Origin: Bog-756 sp963727075
GTDB taxonomy: Bacteria; Actinomycetota; Acidimicrobiia; Acidimicrobiales; RAAP-2
DNA: 64,000 bases
Reading direction: 5' to 3'
Assembly: GCA_963727075.1 (NCBI GenBank)
Contig: CAVSET010000006.1
Coordinates: 1,302,001-1,366,000, forward strand
Below are positions 1-8,753 of the stretch, in pieces. Positions within the stretch are counted from its first letter, which is position 1; every line of letters begins with the position of its first letter. Position numbers and translations under genes: made by a program. The notes under the pieces are model-generated. The model worked only from the letters and a program-made list of their open reading frames with translations, was not told the DNA's origin and searched no databases.

Positions 1-1675
1 GGGTGAGGAGCTCGATCTGGTCGGTGGGCAGGTAGAGGCGGTCGCCACCCCGGTACTCGAGGAGCAGGTAGTCGCGGGTGGCGCCCCCCATGGTGCGGGT
101 GACCATGCCGCCGTAGACGGCGACCCCGTGCTGCCGGTGGACCACGAAGCTGCCCGGGGCCAGGTCGTCGAAGAACCCGTCGACCGGGCGGGCCCGGGTG
201 CGGGCCTGCCGGTGGGGGCTGCGCCGCCCGGTCACGTCGGACTCGGCCAGCACCGCCAGGCGCGCCCCGGGCAGCACGAAGCCCCGATCGACGGCGGCCA
301 CCACGATGCTGGCCCCGGCTCCGGTGAGATCGACCGAGCCGCCGGACCGCTGGTTTCCATCCGGGCCCGGAGCGGGCCCGACCACCGGGACGGTGATCCC
401 CTCCTCGGCCAGGACGCCGGACAGGCGGTCTGCTCCCCCCGGGGTGGACGAGCACAGCACGACCGAGTAGCCGGCCTCGACCAGAGCCGTGACCTGACCG
501 GCCAGCTTCGACCCGTCCCCGAGGATCGGCTCCCAGCCCCGGCTCTCTACCACGGGGATCTCCGGTCCTTCCGCCGTGGGCACCAGCGAGACCACACCGG
601 CACTGGTGTCGGCCAACATACGGTCGAAGGGGACGTGGAGGCGGGGTGCCTCGGAGCCGGCCTCGAGCCCCCAAGTCGACGCCAGGGCGGCGGCCAGAGC
701 CGACTCCTCCTCCAACAGCTCGGCGGCCCGGTCGCGGACCCGACGAGGCTCGACCAGCACGACGAGGGCGTCATCGCCCAGCAAGTCGGTGACGAGCTCC
801 TCGGTGTCGGCCAACCATGGGAGCCACGACTCCATGCCGTCGAATTGGTCCCCGTCGGCCAGGCGCTCCCACTGGTGGCGCCCCCACGGGGCCGATCCGA
901 CCAGCTGGGCGCTGCGCTTCTGCATGGTCTCGTCGGTCACCAGCTCGCGGCAGCCGAAGAGCTCGACGCGTCCGAGGTCGCCGGTCGAACGCTGGTCGGC
1001 CACGTCGAATCGGGTGAGCCGGTCGACCTCGTCACCCCACAGATCGATGCGCACCGGGTCGTCGGCGGTGGAGGGGAACACGTCGACGATGCCGCCCCGA
1101 ACGGCCAGCTCGCCGCGGTGCTCGACAATCGGCTCGCGCCGATAGCCCATGCCCACCAGTCGGCCCACCAACTCGTCGATCTCGATCCGGTCGCCCTTCC
1201 CGACCGCGACTGGCCGGGCGGCGGTGCGGAAGGGGCCGAGGCGTTGCAACACCGCCTTGACCGGAGCGACCACGATGTCGGGCGGCTCGCCGTTGCCGGT
1301 CAGCTGCCAGAGCAGCCGCAGCCGGTTCCCCATGGTCGAGACCTCGGGGCTCACCCGCTCGAAGGGAAGGGTCTCCCACGCCGGGAAGACCTCCACCCGC
1401 GGCGGGGCGTCCGGCCCGGTCGCCGGAGTGGCAGTGGCGGTACCGGGGCGGGGGCCGGGGCCGACGAAGGCTCGGAGGTCGTGGGCCAGCTGATCGGCGG
1501 CCGACCCGGTGGCGGTGATTACCAGCACGGGGCGCCGAGCGCCCAGGTGGACCAGCCCGGCCACCACGATGGCCTGGGCCGGCGACGCCACCGCCAGTGT
1601 GGCACCGGGCGCGCCGACCACCCGCGTCATGGCCGGTTCATGGCGCAACAAAGGGGGAAGCGAGCGGAGGCTCAC
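1..1675 (-). CDS. mfd: Transcription-repair coupling factor Mfd, N-terminal part (runs off the window)
   Basis: Reading the minus strand from a GTG at 1675 gives a continuous protein of about 558 residues that leaves the window at base 1. It begins V-S-L-R-S-L-P-P-L-L-R, as Mfd proteins of this group do. The last visible stretch (VHRQHGVAVYGG, then DYLLLEYRGGDRLYLPTDQ) is the RNA-polymerase-interacting domain that follows the UvrB-like N-terminal module. The DEAD-box translocase half lies outside. Mfd removes RNA polymerase stalled at DNA lesions and recruits UvrA. An in-frame ATG at 1630 is an alternative start. It lies 70 bp downstream of pth on the same strand, probably in the same operon. 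A long open frame on the plus strand here is only an antisense shadow. Confidence 0.93.
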   Translation of the reverse strand, partial: MSLRSLPPLLRHEPAMTRVVGAPGATLAVASPAQAIVVAGLVHLGARRPVLVITATGSAADQLAHDLRAFVGPGPRPGTATATPATGPDAPPRVEVFPAWETLPFERVSPEVSTMGNRLRLLWQLTGNGEPPDIVVAPVKAVLQRLGPFRTAARPVAVGKGDRIEIDELVGRLVGMGYRREPIVEHRGELAVRGGIVDVFPSTADDPVRIDLWGDEVDRLTRFDVADQRSTGDLGRVELFGCRELVTDETMQKRSAQLVGSAPWGRHQWERLADGDQFDGMESWLPWLADTEELVTDLLGDDALVVLVEPRRVRDRAAELLEEESALAAALASTWGLEAGSEAPRLHVPFDRMLADTSAGVVSLVPTAEGPEIPVVESRGWEPILGDGSKLAGQVTALVEAGYSVVLCSSTPGGADRLSGVLAEEGITVPVVGPAPGPDGNQRSGGSVDLTGAGASIVVAAVDRGFVLPGARLAVLAESDVTGRRSPHRQARTRARPVDGFFDDLAPGSFVVHRQHGVAVYGGMVTRTMGGATRDYLLLEYRGGDRLYLPTDQIELLT

Positions 1676-1745
1676 GTCACCGAGGGTACCGGGGCGCCCC
1701 GCGGCCAACGACGGAGGCGGCCGCGGTCACACCGGCGACCCCCGC

Positions 1746-2418
1746 TCAATCGGTGCCGTTGACCCGGGTCATGGCCCTGGACACCCCTTCGGTCACGATC
1801 AGCTCGACGGCATCGGCCGCCCCTTCGACAGCGGCCGACAGCACGTCGCGCTCGGCGGCACCCGGGCGCTTCAGGACATAGTCGGCAGCCCGGCTGGCGA
1901 CCGGGCGGTTTGCCGATGCCCACCCGCACCCGTAGGTAGTCGTTGCTGTGCAGATGGCTGTGGATCGACTTGAGACCGTTGTTGCCGGCTGTCCCCCCGC
2001 CGGATTTGACCCGGAGCCGGCCGGAGGGGAGATCCAGCTCGTCATGGACGACGATGAGCCGTGACCCCGGACCTGACGCCGCACCCCCGTCAGCCGGCGA
2101 CCCCCGGTCAGGAGAGCTGCCGATCCCGGCCCGTCGCACCAGCGGGACCACCGCCGTGCCGGACTCGTTCATGTAGGTCTCGGGGATGGCCAGCATGACC
2201 CGATGCCCGCCCACCTCCACGAGGCAGGCCGTGGCGTGGAGACCCTTCTCGGGCCGCAGACGGCCACCGTGGCGCGCCGCCAGCCGCGCCACCGCCTCGG
2301 CCCCCACGTTGTGACGGGTGCCCGCGAACTCGGGCCCGGGGTTGCCCAGCCCGACGACGAGGAAATCGACCGCGGCCCCGGTACGGGGGCCCCGACCCGC
2401 CCGCCGCCGGCGGAGCAG
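1746..2418 (-). CDS. pth: Peptidyl-tRNA hydrolase, with an apparent frameshift
   Basis: Pth releases peptides from drop-off peptidyl-tRNAs in the cytosol. The frame upstream shows VGLGNPGPEF, the catalytic-His motif GTRHNVG, PETYMNESG with the conserved Asn, HDELDLPSGRLR and GGTAGNNGLKSI. After GKPPGRQP the frame is lost, and the C-terminus (AADYVLKRP to RVNGTD and a TGA at 1746) continues in another frame. Removing one C from the CCC at 1889-1891 restores GRQPAADYVLK exactly. No ATG, GTG or TTG precedes the VDFLVVGLGNPG start in frame; the first candidate is a CTG at 2418, just after the rplY stop, so the true start is uncertain. The gene is normally essential, so I read the break as a sequence error rather than a pseudogene. 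Confidence 0.85.
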
Positions 2419-2421
2419 GGC

Positions 2422-3120
2422 CTACTCCTCGGAGGGGGCCGCGGGCGGAGACTCGGCCTCGCCGGCCGCCGACGATGCGGCCTCTTCGCCGCCCTCGGCC
2501 GCCACGCCTCCTTCGGCCTCGGCCACGGCCGCGGCGGCGGCTTCCTCCTCTTCGCTGACCTGTACCCGAGGGGGTTGCCCGGCCACGACGGTGGTCTCCA
2601 GGTCGGTCTCGAGCTCGACCCCACGCGGGATGGGGATGTCCGAGACGCGCAGGGAGCCGCCGATGACCAGCTCGGAGATGTCGATGTCCACCGACGGCGG
2701 GATGTCGGCCGGCCGGGCCCTGATCTGCAGTGTGAACAGTTGCTGGTCGACGATGCCGTCGCCGTGCTGCACCTCGATCGCCTCGCCGACCAGGTTGATC
2801 GGGATCTCCGCCGAGATGACCTCGTCCCGCCGGACGATGAGGAAGTCGACGTGGCTCACCGTGTTCCGCACCGGATGGTGCTGGATGTCCCGAGCCAGGG
2901 TGAGGTAGTTGTCGCCGTCCACCTCGAGCGAGAGGAGAGTGTTGAGCCCGGCCTCGCCCGACAGGGCGATCTGGAAGTCCCTGGCGCCGACGGCCACCGG
3001 AATGGGATCGGCGCCGTGACCGTAGACCACGCCGGGGATCCACCCCGCCGCCCGCAAGCGGCGTGTGGACCTGGTTCCGGTGTCGCGGCCGGACTGGGCG
3101 GCCAGGGTGACTTCGGGCAT
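2422..3120 (-). CDS. rplY: 50S ribosomal protein L25, long (TL5/Ctc) form
   Basis: The 232-residue protein binds 5S rRNA in the large subunit. The N-terminal L25 domain (about residues 1-95) carries TRRLRAAGWIPGVVYG and the HPVRNTVSHVDFLIV segment, followed by the TL5/Ctc C-terminal beta domain (about 100-190, including LEVDG-type and RARPADIPPSVDIDIS stretches) and a Glu/Ala-rich acidic tail from about residue 193. The start ATG has a GAGGAG Shine-Dalgarno 7-8 nt upstream. It sits directly ahead of pth with only a few bases between them, the usual actinobacterial rplY-pth-mfd order. Confidence 0.95.
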   Translation of the reverse strand: MPEVTLAAQSGRDTGTRSTRRLRAAGWIPGVVYGHGADPIPVAVGARDFQIALSGEAGLNTLLSLEVDGDNYLTLARDIQHHPVRNTVSHVDFLIVRRDEVISAEIPINLVGEAIEVQHGDGIVDQQLFTLQIRARPADIPPSVDIDISELVIGGSLRVSDIPIPRGVELETDLETTVVAGQPPRVQVSEEEEAAAAAVAEAEGGVAAEGGEEAASSAAGEAESPPAAPSEE

Positions 3121-3261
3121 GCGGGAGCTCCTCGGAAGATGCCGACAACTTGGGCCGCGGTTCCAGAACGGGTGGCGGGACGGTGCCCGTGGCCGGGCGC
3201 CGCGGCTGACGGGCGACCATGATAGACGAGCCCCTGGTGGGCCACCAGCAGGGGCGGCCGC

Positions 3262-4899
3262 TCAGCCCGATGACGCGGGGACGACTGGGCGCTTGCCGCC
3301 CGGCGTCAGCACCAACAGGCCGTCGGGCGACCCCTGCGACGAGGTGCCCGTGCCGAGCACCAGGGCGTCGCCCACGGTGGCCACGCCCGACCAGCAGTTG
3401 ATCGGGAGGGCCGTCTGGTCGAGGAGCGCGCCGCTGGCCGCCGAGCGGACCTGCACCACTGCGCCGAAGGCCGGGCAATTGAACGTCATCGAGCCGGCCA
3501 CGGTGGTCGCCCCGAACGACGCGGCCTGCGATGCCTGCCAGCGCACGGCGCCGGTGCTGGCATTGAAGGCGTGTACCGACGGCTCCTGATTGGGGGTGTC
3601 GCGCGGGTTCCCCGGGTCACAGTGGACCTGGCCTGCGCCCTCGAAGCGGCCGTAGTCGCCGAGCGCGGTCGAGCCGAAGACGTGGCTGCCGTCGTAGGCG
3701 GTGGTGGCGATGAACCCGCCCGAGAAGCCACCGAACACGACGTTGGTCGACCACCGCAATCGCCCGGTGGTCGGATCGAGGGAGTAGTACGTGCCGTCCT
3801 TCGAGCCGACCCCGAGGAACGTGGCCTTCCCGCCGGCGGTGATGCCGGCGTTGGCCGAGCCTCCGAAGTCCAGATCGCACTGGTTCTGAGCCCGGGTGGG
3901 CCGGTACATCCACGCCAGCCGCCCGGTGGCGATGTGCAGAGCCACCACCGACTCGGACGTCGGCGGCGGGTCGGCGAACTTGCAGTCGGCGCTGTCGAAC
4001 ACCACCAGGCCGGCGGCGGGCAGTACCGTCCCCGACGACCAGATGTTCCCGCACCCGTTGTTGAGGACGAGCCCGCTCGGGTCGACGTCATCCTGGTACT
4101 CCCAGAGCGGGTCACCGGTGGCCAGGGAGGCGCTCACCGCGTACCCCCGCGACTCCTTCTGGCCGTCGGTGTCCACGCCGAAGAGCACCGACTGGCCCAC
4201 CACCACCGGAGAGGAGAAGATGCGGGTCCCGTCGTGGTTCGGGTCGGGTGGCTGATCGGGACGTCCGGTGTAGTCGTGCTTCCAGTACAGCCGGCCGTTG
4301 TGGGCGTTCAAGGCGTACAGCGTGTACCCGCCTCCGAAGATGACCAGATCCGGTCGGGCCGGGCCGGTGCCACCGGTGGCATGTGCCGCCCCCGGTTCGA
4401 ACCAGGCCGACGACGTCACCAGCCCCCCGTCAGAGGTGCCGTCGCGCGGCTTCTGGCCGGGGTACGGGGTCACCGCGCCCTGCGCCTGCAACTGGTACTT
4501 CCAGTGGAGCCGGCCGGTCACCAGGTCGACGGCATAGAACCACCCGTCCCACGAGCCGACGTAGACCGTGCCGCCGACCACGGTGGGTGTGGCGGTGACG
4601 GCGTCGCCGGTCGGGAACTGCCATGCGATGGCCAGCTTCCTCACCGTCCTGGGCGTGAGCAAGGTGTGCCCATGACCGGTGTGCTGGGCATCATGGGCAT
4701 AGGTGGGCCATTCCCACGACTGGATTCGCGTTCCGCCGCTCGCTGTACCCGTCCGGGGCTGAGGCGCGGTCGCCGACACGTCGGTGGCCGAGCCGCACCC
4801 GGCCAGGGCGGCGACCAGGCACCCGACCGTGATCGCCGCCAGCCCGACCCGCCAGGCCGGCCGGACGGAGCGGGTCCGGTCCGGGTGGACCAGGGTCAA
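3262..4899 (-). CDS. Exported PQQ-binding-like beta-propeller lipoprotein (PVA-dehydrogenase-like)
   Basis: From a TTG at 4899 the protein has 545 residues: a basic N-terminus, a hydrophobic stretch and the lipobox LAGC, so it is probably a surface lipoprotein. The rest is a PQQ-type beta-propeller with recurring tryptophan-docking blades (for example TGRLHWKYQ, GRLYWKHDY, TGDPLWEYQ, TGRLRWSTN, TGAVRWQAS) and a CDLDFGGSAN segment like that of polyvinyl-alcohol-dehydrogenase quinoproteins. I see no CxxCH haem motif. Whether it binds PQQ or is a structural propeller is not decidable. The TTG overlaps the stop of the upstream lipoprotein gene by 4 nt (TTGA), so the two are translationally coupled. 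An upstream extension of the frame is spurious. Confidence 0.85.
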   Translation of the reverse strand: MTLVHPDRTRSVRPAWRVGLAAITVGCLVAALAGCGSATDVSATAPQPRTGTASGGTRIQSWEWPTYAHDAQHTGHGHTLLTPRTVRKLAIAWQFPTGDAVTATPTVVGGTVYVGSWDGWFYAVDLVTGRLHWKYQLQAQGAVTPYPGQKPRDGTSDGGLVTSSAWFEPGAAHATGGTGPARPDLVIFGGGYTLYALNAHNGRLYWKHDYTGRPDQPPDPNHDGTRIFSSPVVVGQSVLFGVDTDGQKESRGYAVSASLATGDPLWEYQDDVDPSGLVLNNGCGNIWSSGTVLPAAGLVVFDSADCKFADPPPTSESVVALHIATGRLAWMYRPTRAQNQCDLDFGGSANAGITAGGKATFLGVGSKDGTYYSLDPTTGRLRWSTNVVFGGFSGGFIATTAYDGSHVFGSTALGDYGRFEGAGQVHCDPGNPRDTPNQEPSVHAFNASTGAVRWQASQAASFGATTVAGSMTFNCPAFGAVVQVRSAASGALLDQTALPINCWSGVATVGDALVLGTGTSSQGSPDGLLVLTPGGKRPVVPASSG

Positions 4900-6284
4900 T
4901 GACCGAAGCCGGCGGTGGCCGGGGCCGTGGTGTAGGGACCTTGGCCGTGCTCGGGGTTCTCCGACGGCCCCGACGACGGCGGCTTGATCGCCCCCTGCGG
5001 ATAGGGGCAGTTCTGGTGGGCGGGGACACACACCGTCACGCTGGTCGGGAAGTCGAACCCCCCGATGACGGTCGTCGGCGGCCCCGGCTGACCGTTGGCG
5101 AAGGTGACCTTCATGACCCGTCCGCCGTAGCTGGTGGGTCCGCACTGGCTGAGCTGGTTGTTCTTGCAGGTGATGTGGATATCGACGAAGAAGAGGGTGC
5201 CGTCGGGGGCGAAGGCCAGGCCGAACGGGTTGTAGCCGGAAGGGTTCTGGCCGAGCTGGGCGATGGTCTCACCGGGGATGGTGGCGTGCCCGGCCACCGG
5301 CGTCCCGTCCTGGCCGACCCAGAGCACGGACGGGTTGCCGAAGTAGCTGCTGATGGCGAAGCAGTCACAGGTGGGGTCCTTGGCGATGCCGGCCGGGAAC
5401 GGCATTGTGGTGCCGTTCCCCTGGAAGAAGACGGATGTCTTCAGGTGCCCGGGGGGGTACTGCCCGCCCGAGCATGCGGAAGGGCCGGAGGGGAGGCTGG
5501 TGTGGTCGACCCGGACCACGCTCTGGGTGCCGGCCACCGGCATGAGCACGTCCCCGTTGTCGGCCAGGGCCAGCATGCCGGGCTGGCTCAGTCCGCCGGT
5601 GCCGTCGACGTGGTGCGGCCCGGTACCAGCGGCAGTGGGCCCGTCCACGATGCAGGCCTGCTTGTAGGAGGGAGCGAACCACTCGACCAAACGCCCGTCG
5701 GCGGGCGGGGGGAAGGAGCCCTGGGCGGTGGCGATGTCATCGGCCAGCAGGTTCCCGTGCTGGTCGAAGACGCAACCGGTATACGTGCTGGCCGAGTTGA
5801 ACGACCCGTCGGGCGCCCGTGGGGAGTCACCCCCGATCGTCTGGCCGGCGTACTTGTAGGGCCCCGGAACGTACAGGTTCTGCCCGCTGAAGGAGCCGTT
5901 CGGCCGGTTGAGCTCCTCGCCGATCGGGGGCTGCTTGTACGGAAGGAGGCTCCCCGGGTTGTCCTGGCCCGGTTGGGTCGGGTCATAGCCTCCGACGAAC
6001 CGGGCCGACCCGTCGGGAAGCACGCACATCTGACCGTTCAGGTCCCACGGCGGCATGAGGACGCCTTTCGTCCCGGAGGGCATCGAGAGGAAGTCCACTT
6101 CCTCGTTCTGGTCCCAGTAGACGAGGTAGGTCGGACGCGTGGACACGACCATGGCCGCGGTGCCCGCACCACCGGCAGAGGTCGTCGTGCTGGTCGAGCT
6201 GCCGCTCGACGAGCAGGCCGCGACCAGCCAGGCGACGAGGACGAGCAGGGTCAGGACCCCCAGGGCCTGGCGGTTGCCTCGCAT
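4896..6284 (-). CDS. Exported lipoprotein, NHL/SMP-30-like beta-propeller, function unknown
   Basis: The ATG at 6284 has a good ribosome site (AGGGGGA) and opens a lipoprotein signal (MRGNRQALG, a long Leu/Val core, then VAAC with Cys at about 27) followed by a Ser/Thr linker. The 462-residue protein contains segments typical of NHL or gluconolactonase-like propellers: GGLSQPGMLALADNGDVL, GLAFAPDGTLFFVDI and GGFDFPTSVTV. It also has six or more Cys after export, including CDCF. No catalytic assignment is possible. It is the first gene of a coupled pair with the PQQ-like propeller, and both lie between prs and rplY, where related genomes usually have nothing comparable (family knowledge, not checked). 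Confidence 0.75.
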   Translation of the reverse strand: MRGNRQALGVLTLLVLVAWLVAACSSSGSSTSTTTSAGGAGTAAMVVSTRPTYLVYWDQNEEVDFLSMPSGTKGVLMPPWDLNGQMCVLPDGSARFVGGYDPTQPGQDNPGSLLPYKQPPIGEELNRPNGSFSGQNLYVPGPYKYAGQTIGGDSPRAPDGSFNSASTYTGCVFDQHGNLLADDIATAQGSFPPPADGRLVEWFAPSYKQACIVDGPTAAGTGPHHVDGTGGLSQPGMLALADNGDVLMPVAGTQSVVRVDHTSLPSGPSACSGGQYPPGHLKTSVFFQGNGTTMPFPAGIAKDPTCDCFAISSYFGNPSVLWVGQDGTPVAGHATIPGETIAQLGQNPSGYNPFGLAFAPDGTLFFVDIHITCKNNQLSQCGPTSYGGRVMKVTFANGQPGPPTTVIGGFDFPTSVTVCVPAHQNCPYPQGAIKPPSSGPSENPEHGQGPYTTAPATAGFGH

Positions 6285-6417
6285 TGTTCCCCCTATCGGC
6301 CCCCGACCGATGCCCAGTGCCACCCCGATCGGAGTGGCGCCATTATCCCCAGCGCCGGGCGCCGGGTCAACGAGCGTTCGTTCGGCAGACCGACGAGCCC
6401 CGGCGGGCCCGGGAGGC

Positions 6418-7390
6418 TCAGGCCAGGTTCTCGCCGCCGAAGATCTCCGACACCGAGGTGTCCTCGAAGACGGCATCGATGGCGTCGGAGATGAGCTTGG
6501 CCACCGAGAGGACCTCCAGCTTGTCGAACCGGCGGTCCGGCGGGATGGGCAGGGTGTTGGTCACGACCACCTTGGTCAGGGCCGAGTTCTTCAGCCGGTC
6601 GACGGCCGCGTCGGACAGGACGGCGTGGGTGGCCATGCACCACACCTCGGCCGCCCCTCGCTCGGCCAGGAGGTCCGCCGCCGCCACGATGGTGCCCGCG
6701 GTGTCGATCATGTCGTCGATGAGGACGCACTGGCGCCCCTCCACGTCGCCGACAACATGGAGCGCCTCGACCTGACTGGTGGTGCCGCGCAGTCGGCGCT
6801 TGTGGACCAGGGCCAGATCGGAGGTGAGGTGCTGGCTGAACCGCTCGGCGACCTTCACCCGTCCGGCGTCGGGAGCCACCACCACCAGGTCGTCGCTCCG
6901 CTGGGTGCGCAGATAGTCGACCAGCACCGGGGCGGCGGTCAGATGGTCGAAGGGCACGTCGAAGAAGCCCTGGATCTGCCCGGAATGCAGGTCGACGCTC
7001 ACCACCCGGTCGGCGCCGGCCACCGACAGCATGTCGGCGACGAGCTTGGCCGTGATCGGTTCGCGGCCAGTGGCTTTGCGGTCCTGCCGCGAATAGCCGT
7101 AGTAGGGGCAGACGGCGGTGATGCGCTTGGCCGAGGCGCGTTTGGCCGCGTCGATCATGATCAAGTGCTCCATGAGCGAGTCGTTGACCGGGCCGCAGTG
7201 GGTCTGGATGATGAAGACATCGCTGCCGCGGATCGACGAGTCGAAGCGGCAATGGATCTCGCCGTTGGCGAACTCGCGGAGGTTCGCCTCGCCAAGCTTC
7301 ACTCCCAGCTGGTCGGCGACGTCGCGGGCCAACTCGGGATGGGAACGCCCGGACACCAGCTCGAGACGGCGGCGCGGCGGTGAATTCCAT
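6418..7390 (-). CDS. prs: Ribose-phosphate pyrophosphokinase (PRPP synthetase), frame break near the N-terminus
   Basis: Makes PRPP from ribose 5-phosphate and ATP. Visible motifs are LVSGRSHPELA, REFANGEIHCRF, YYGYSRQDRK, the PRPP-binding VLIDDMIDTAGT and a full C-terminus ending GGENLA. The main frame has no ATG or GTG before residue L-V-S-G; the nearest upstream base triplet is GTA. The ATG at 7390, 10 nt after the glmU-like stop, reads MEFTAA and then goes out of frame. Deleting one base in the GC-rich stretch at about 7370-7380 gives MEFTAARRLELVSGR, the expected family start. I therefore annotate from 7390 and treat the break as a probable sequence error. Probable operon with the glmU-like gene. 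Confidence 0.92.
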
Positions 7391-7400
7391 GTGCACGACG

Positions 7401-8609
7401 CTACCCCGCCCCGCTGTCGGCGTCCCGGTCCGCCGGGCGGATCACCCCGACGCCCATTGCCGGACCGACGGCGGCACCGGGCGGCACCTCGGCTCCTTCG
7501 TCCAGTACGGCAAAGGGACCAACGCGGGCGTCGGCCCCGATCGTCGAACGGCGGCACACGCTCGAGGCGACGGTGGCGCCGTCGCCGACCACGGTGTCGA
7601 CCAGGTGGGTGTGGGGGCCGATCTCGGCGTGGGAGCCGATGACGCAGGCTCCCTGCAGGATCACCCCGGGCAGGAGCACCACGTCCGGCTGGAGATCGAC
7701 GTCGACGTCGACATAGGTCCGCTCGGGGTCCCACATGGTCACGCCCCGCCGCATCCAGCGCTCGTTGATCCGGTCCCTGAGCTCCGCCTCGGCCACGGCC
7801 AGCTGGGCCCGGTCGTTCACGCCGGCCACCTCCATGGTGTCCTCGACGACCACCGACCCCACCTTGTGTCCGGCCTCATAGAGCACCTCGACCACATCGG
7901 TCAGGTAGTACTCACCTTGGGCGTTCGCCGGGCTCAACCGCCTCAGGGAGGGGGCCAGCACGCTGCGCCGGAAGCAGTAGATGGACGTGTTGACCTCGTG
8001 CACGTCGAGCTCGTCTTCGGAGGCATCGCCGTGCTCGACCACCCGCGCCACCAGGTCGTCACGGCCCCGCACCACCCGGCCGTACCCGGTCGGGTCGTCG
8101 AGCAGAGCGGTAAGTAGGGTGGCGGCGGCATCGGTCGCACGGTGCCGCTGGACCAGGGCGGCCAGTGTGGCCGGACGGAGCAGCGGGGTGTCGCCGGGGA
8201 GGACCACCACGTCCCCGTCGTCGGCGTCGTCGTCGTCGGGCAAGCCGGTCAGGGCCACCGCCATGGCATCGCCGGTCCCCCGGGCCTCGACCTGCTCGAC
8301 GAATTCGATGGACATGCCCGCCGGGGCATGCTCGATGAGGGTCTTGGTGACCCACTCGGCCCGGTGTCCGACCACCACCACCACCCGGTGCACTGACAGC
8401 TGGGCCAGGGCGTCGAGCACGTGGAGCACCATCGGGCGTCCGCACAGCCGGTGCAGCGGCTTGGGCCGAGCCGACCGCATGCGGGTGCCCTCACCGGCGG
8501 CCAGCACCACCGCCGAGACCGGGCGGCCGGACCGGTGGGCCGGAGCGGTCCCGGGGCCAGCCCTCGGAACCGGGCCGGCCCCGCCCGGGGGGTCGGTGTG
8601 GATCACCAC
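7401..8609 (-). CDS. glmU: GlmU-like N-acetylglucosamine-1-phosphate uridylyltransferase, short acetyltransferase part
   Basis: The N-terminal nucleotidyltransferase domain is intact: VVLAAGEGTRMRS, then QVEARGTGDAMAVAL, LPGDTPLL and QGEYYLTDVV. This half converts GlcNAc-1-P and UTP to UDP-GlcNAc. The C-terminal left-handed beta-helix begins (DVVLLPGVILQGACVIG, VGPFAVLDEGAEVPPG) but the protein stops at 402 residues, against about 450-490 for bifunctional GlmU. The part that should hold the acetyltransferase His and the acetyl-CoA site is missing. The downstream prs start follows within 10 nt, so there is no room for the missing domain. The start is one of two adjacent GTG codons (8609 or 8606); GGAG sits 6 nt ahead of the first. 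Confidence 0.85.
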   Translation of the reverse strand: MVIHTDPPGGAGPVPRAGPGTAPAHRSGRPVSAVVLAAGEGTRMRSARPKPLHRLCGRPMVLHVLDALAQLSVHRVVVVVGHRAEWVTKTLIEHAPAGMSIEFVEQVEARGTGDAMAVALTGLPDDDDADDGDVVVLPGDTPLLRPATLAALVQRHRATDAAATLLTALLDDPTGYGRVVRGRDDLVARVVEHGDASEDELDVHEVNTSIYCFRRSVLAPSLRRLSPANAQGEYYLTDVVEVLYEAGHKVGSVVVEDTMEVAGVNDRAQLAVAEAELRDRINERWMRRGVTMWDPERTYVDVDVDLQPDVVLLPGVILQGACVIGSHAEIGPHTHLVDTVVGDGATVASSVCRRSTIGADARVGPFAVLDEGAEVPPGAAVGPAMGVGVIRPADRDADSGAG

Positions 8610-8753
8610 GGAGCGCTCCAGCCGTCGAGGTCCCGACACCGGCCGGGCTCCGGGCGCGCTGTGTTGGTCATGGCGCCTATTCTTCCCACGTCGGCGCGGG
8701 CAATGCGACCCGCCCCCCGGCCGGCCGCCTCCGGCGCGGCGACCCACGCCCGT

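Noticed and set aside
128..1762. A 544-residue plus-strand open frame over the mfd region
   Set aside because: Low-complexity Gly/Arg/Pro product with no domain; it lies antisense to a clear Mfd sequence, as expected in 70% GC DNA.
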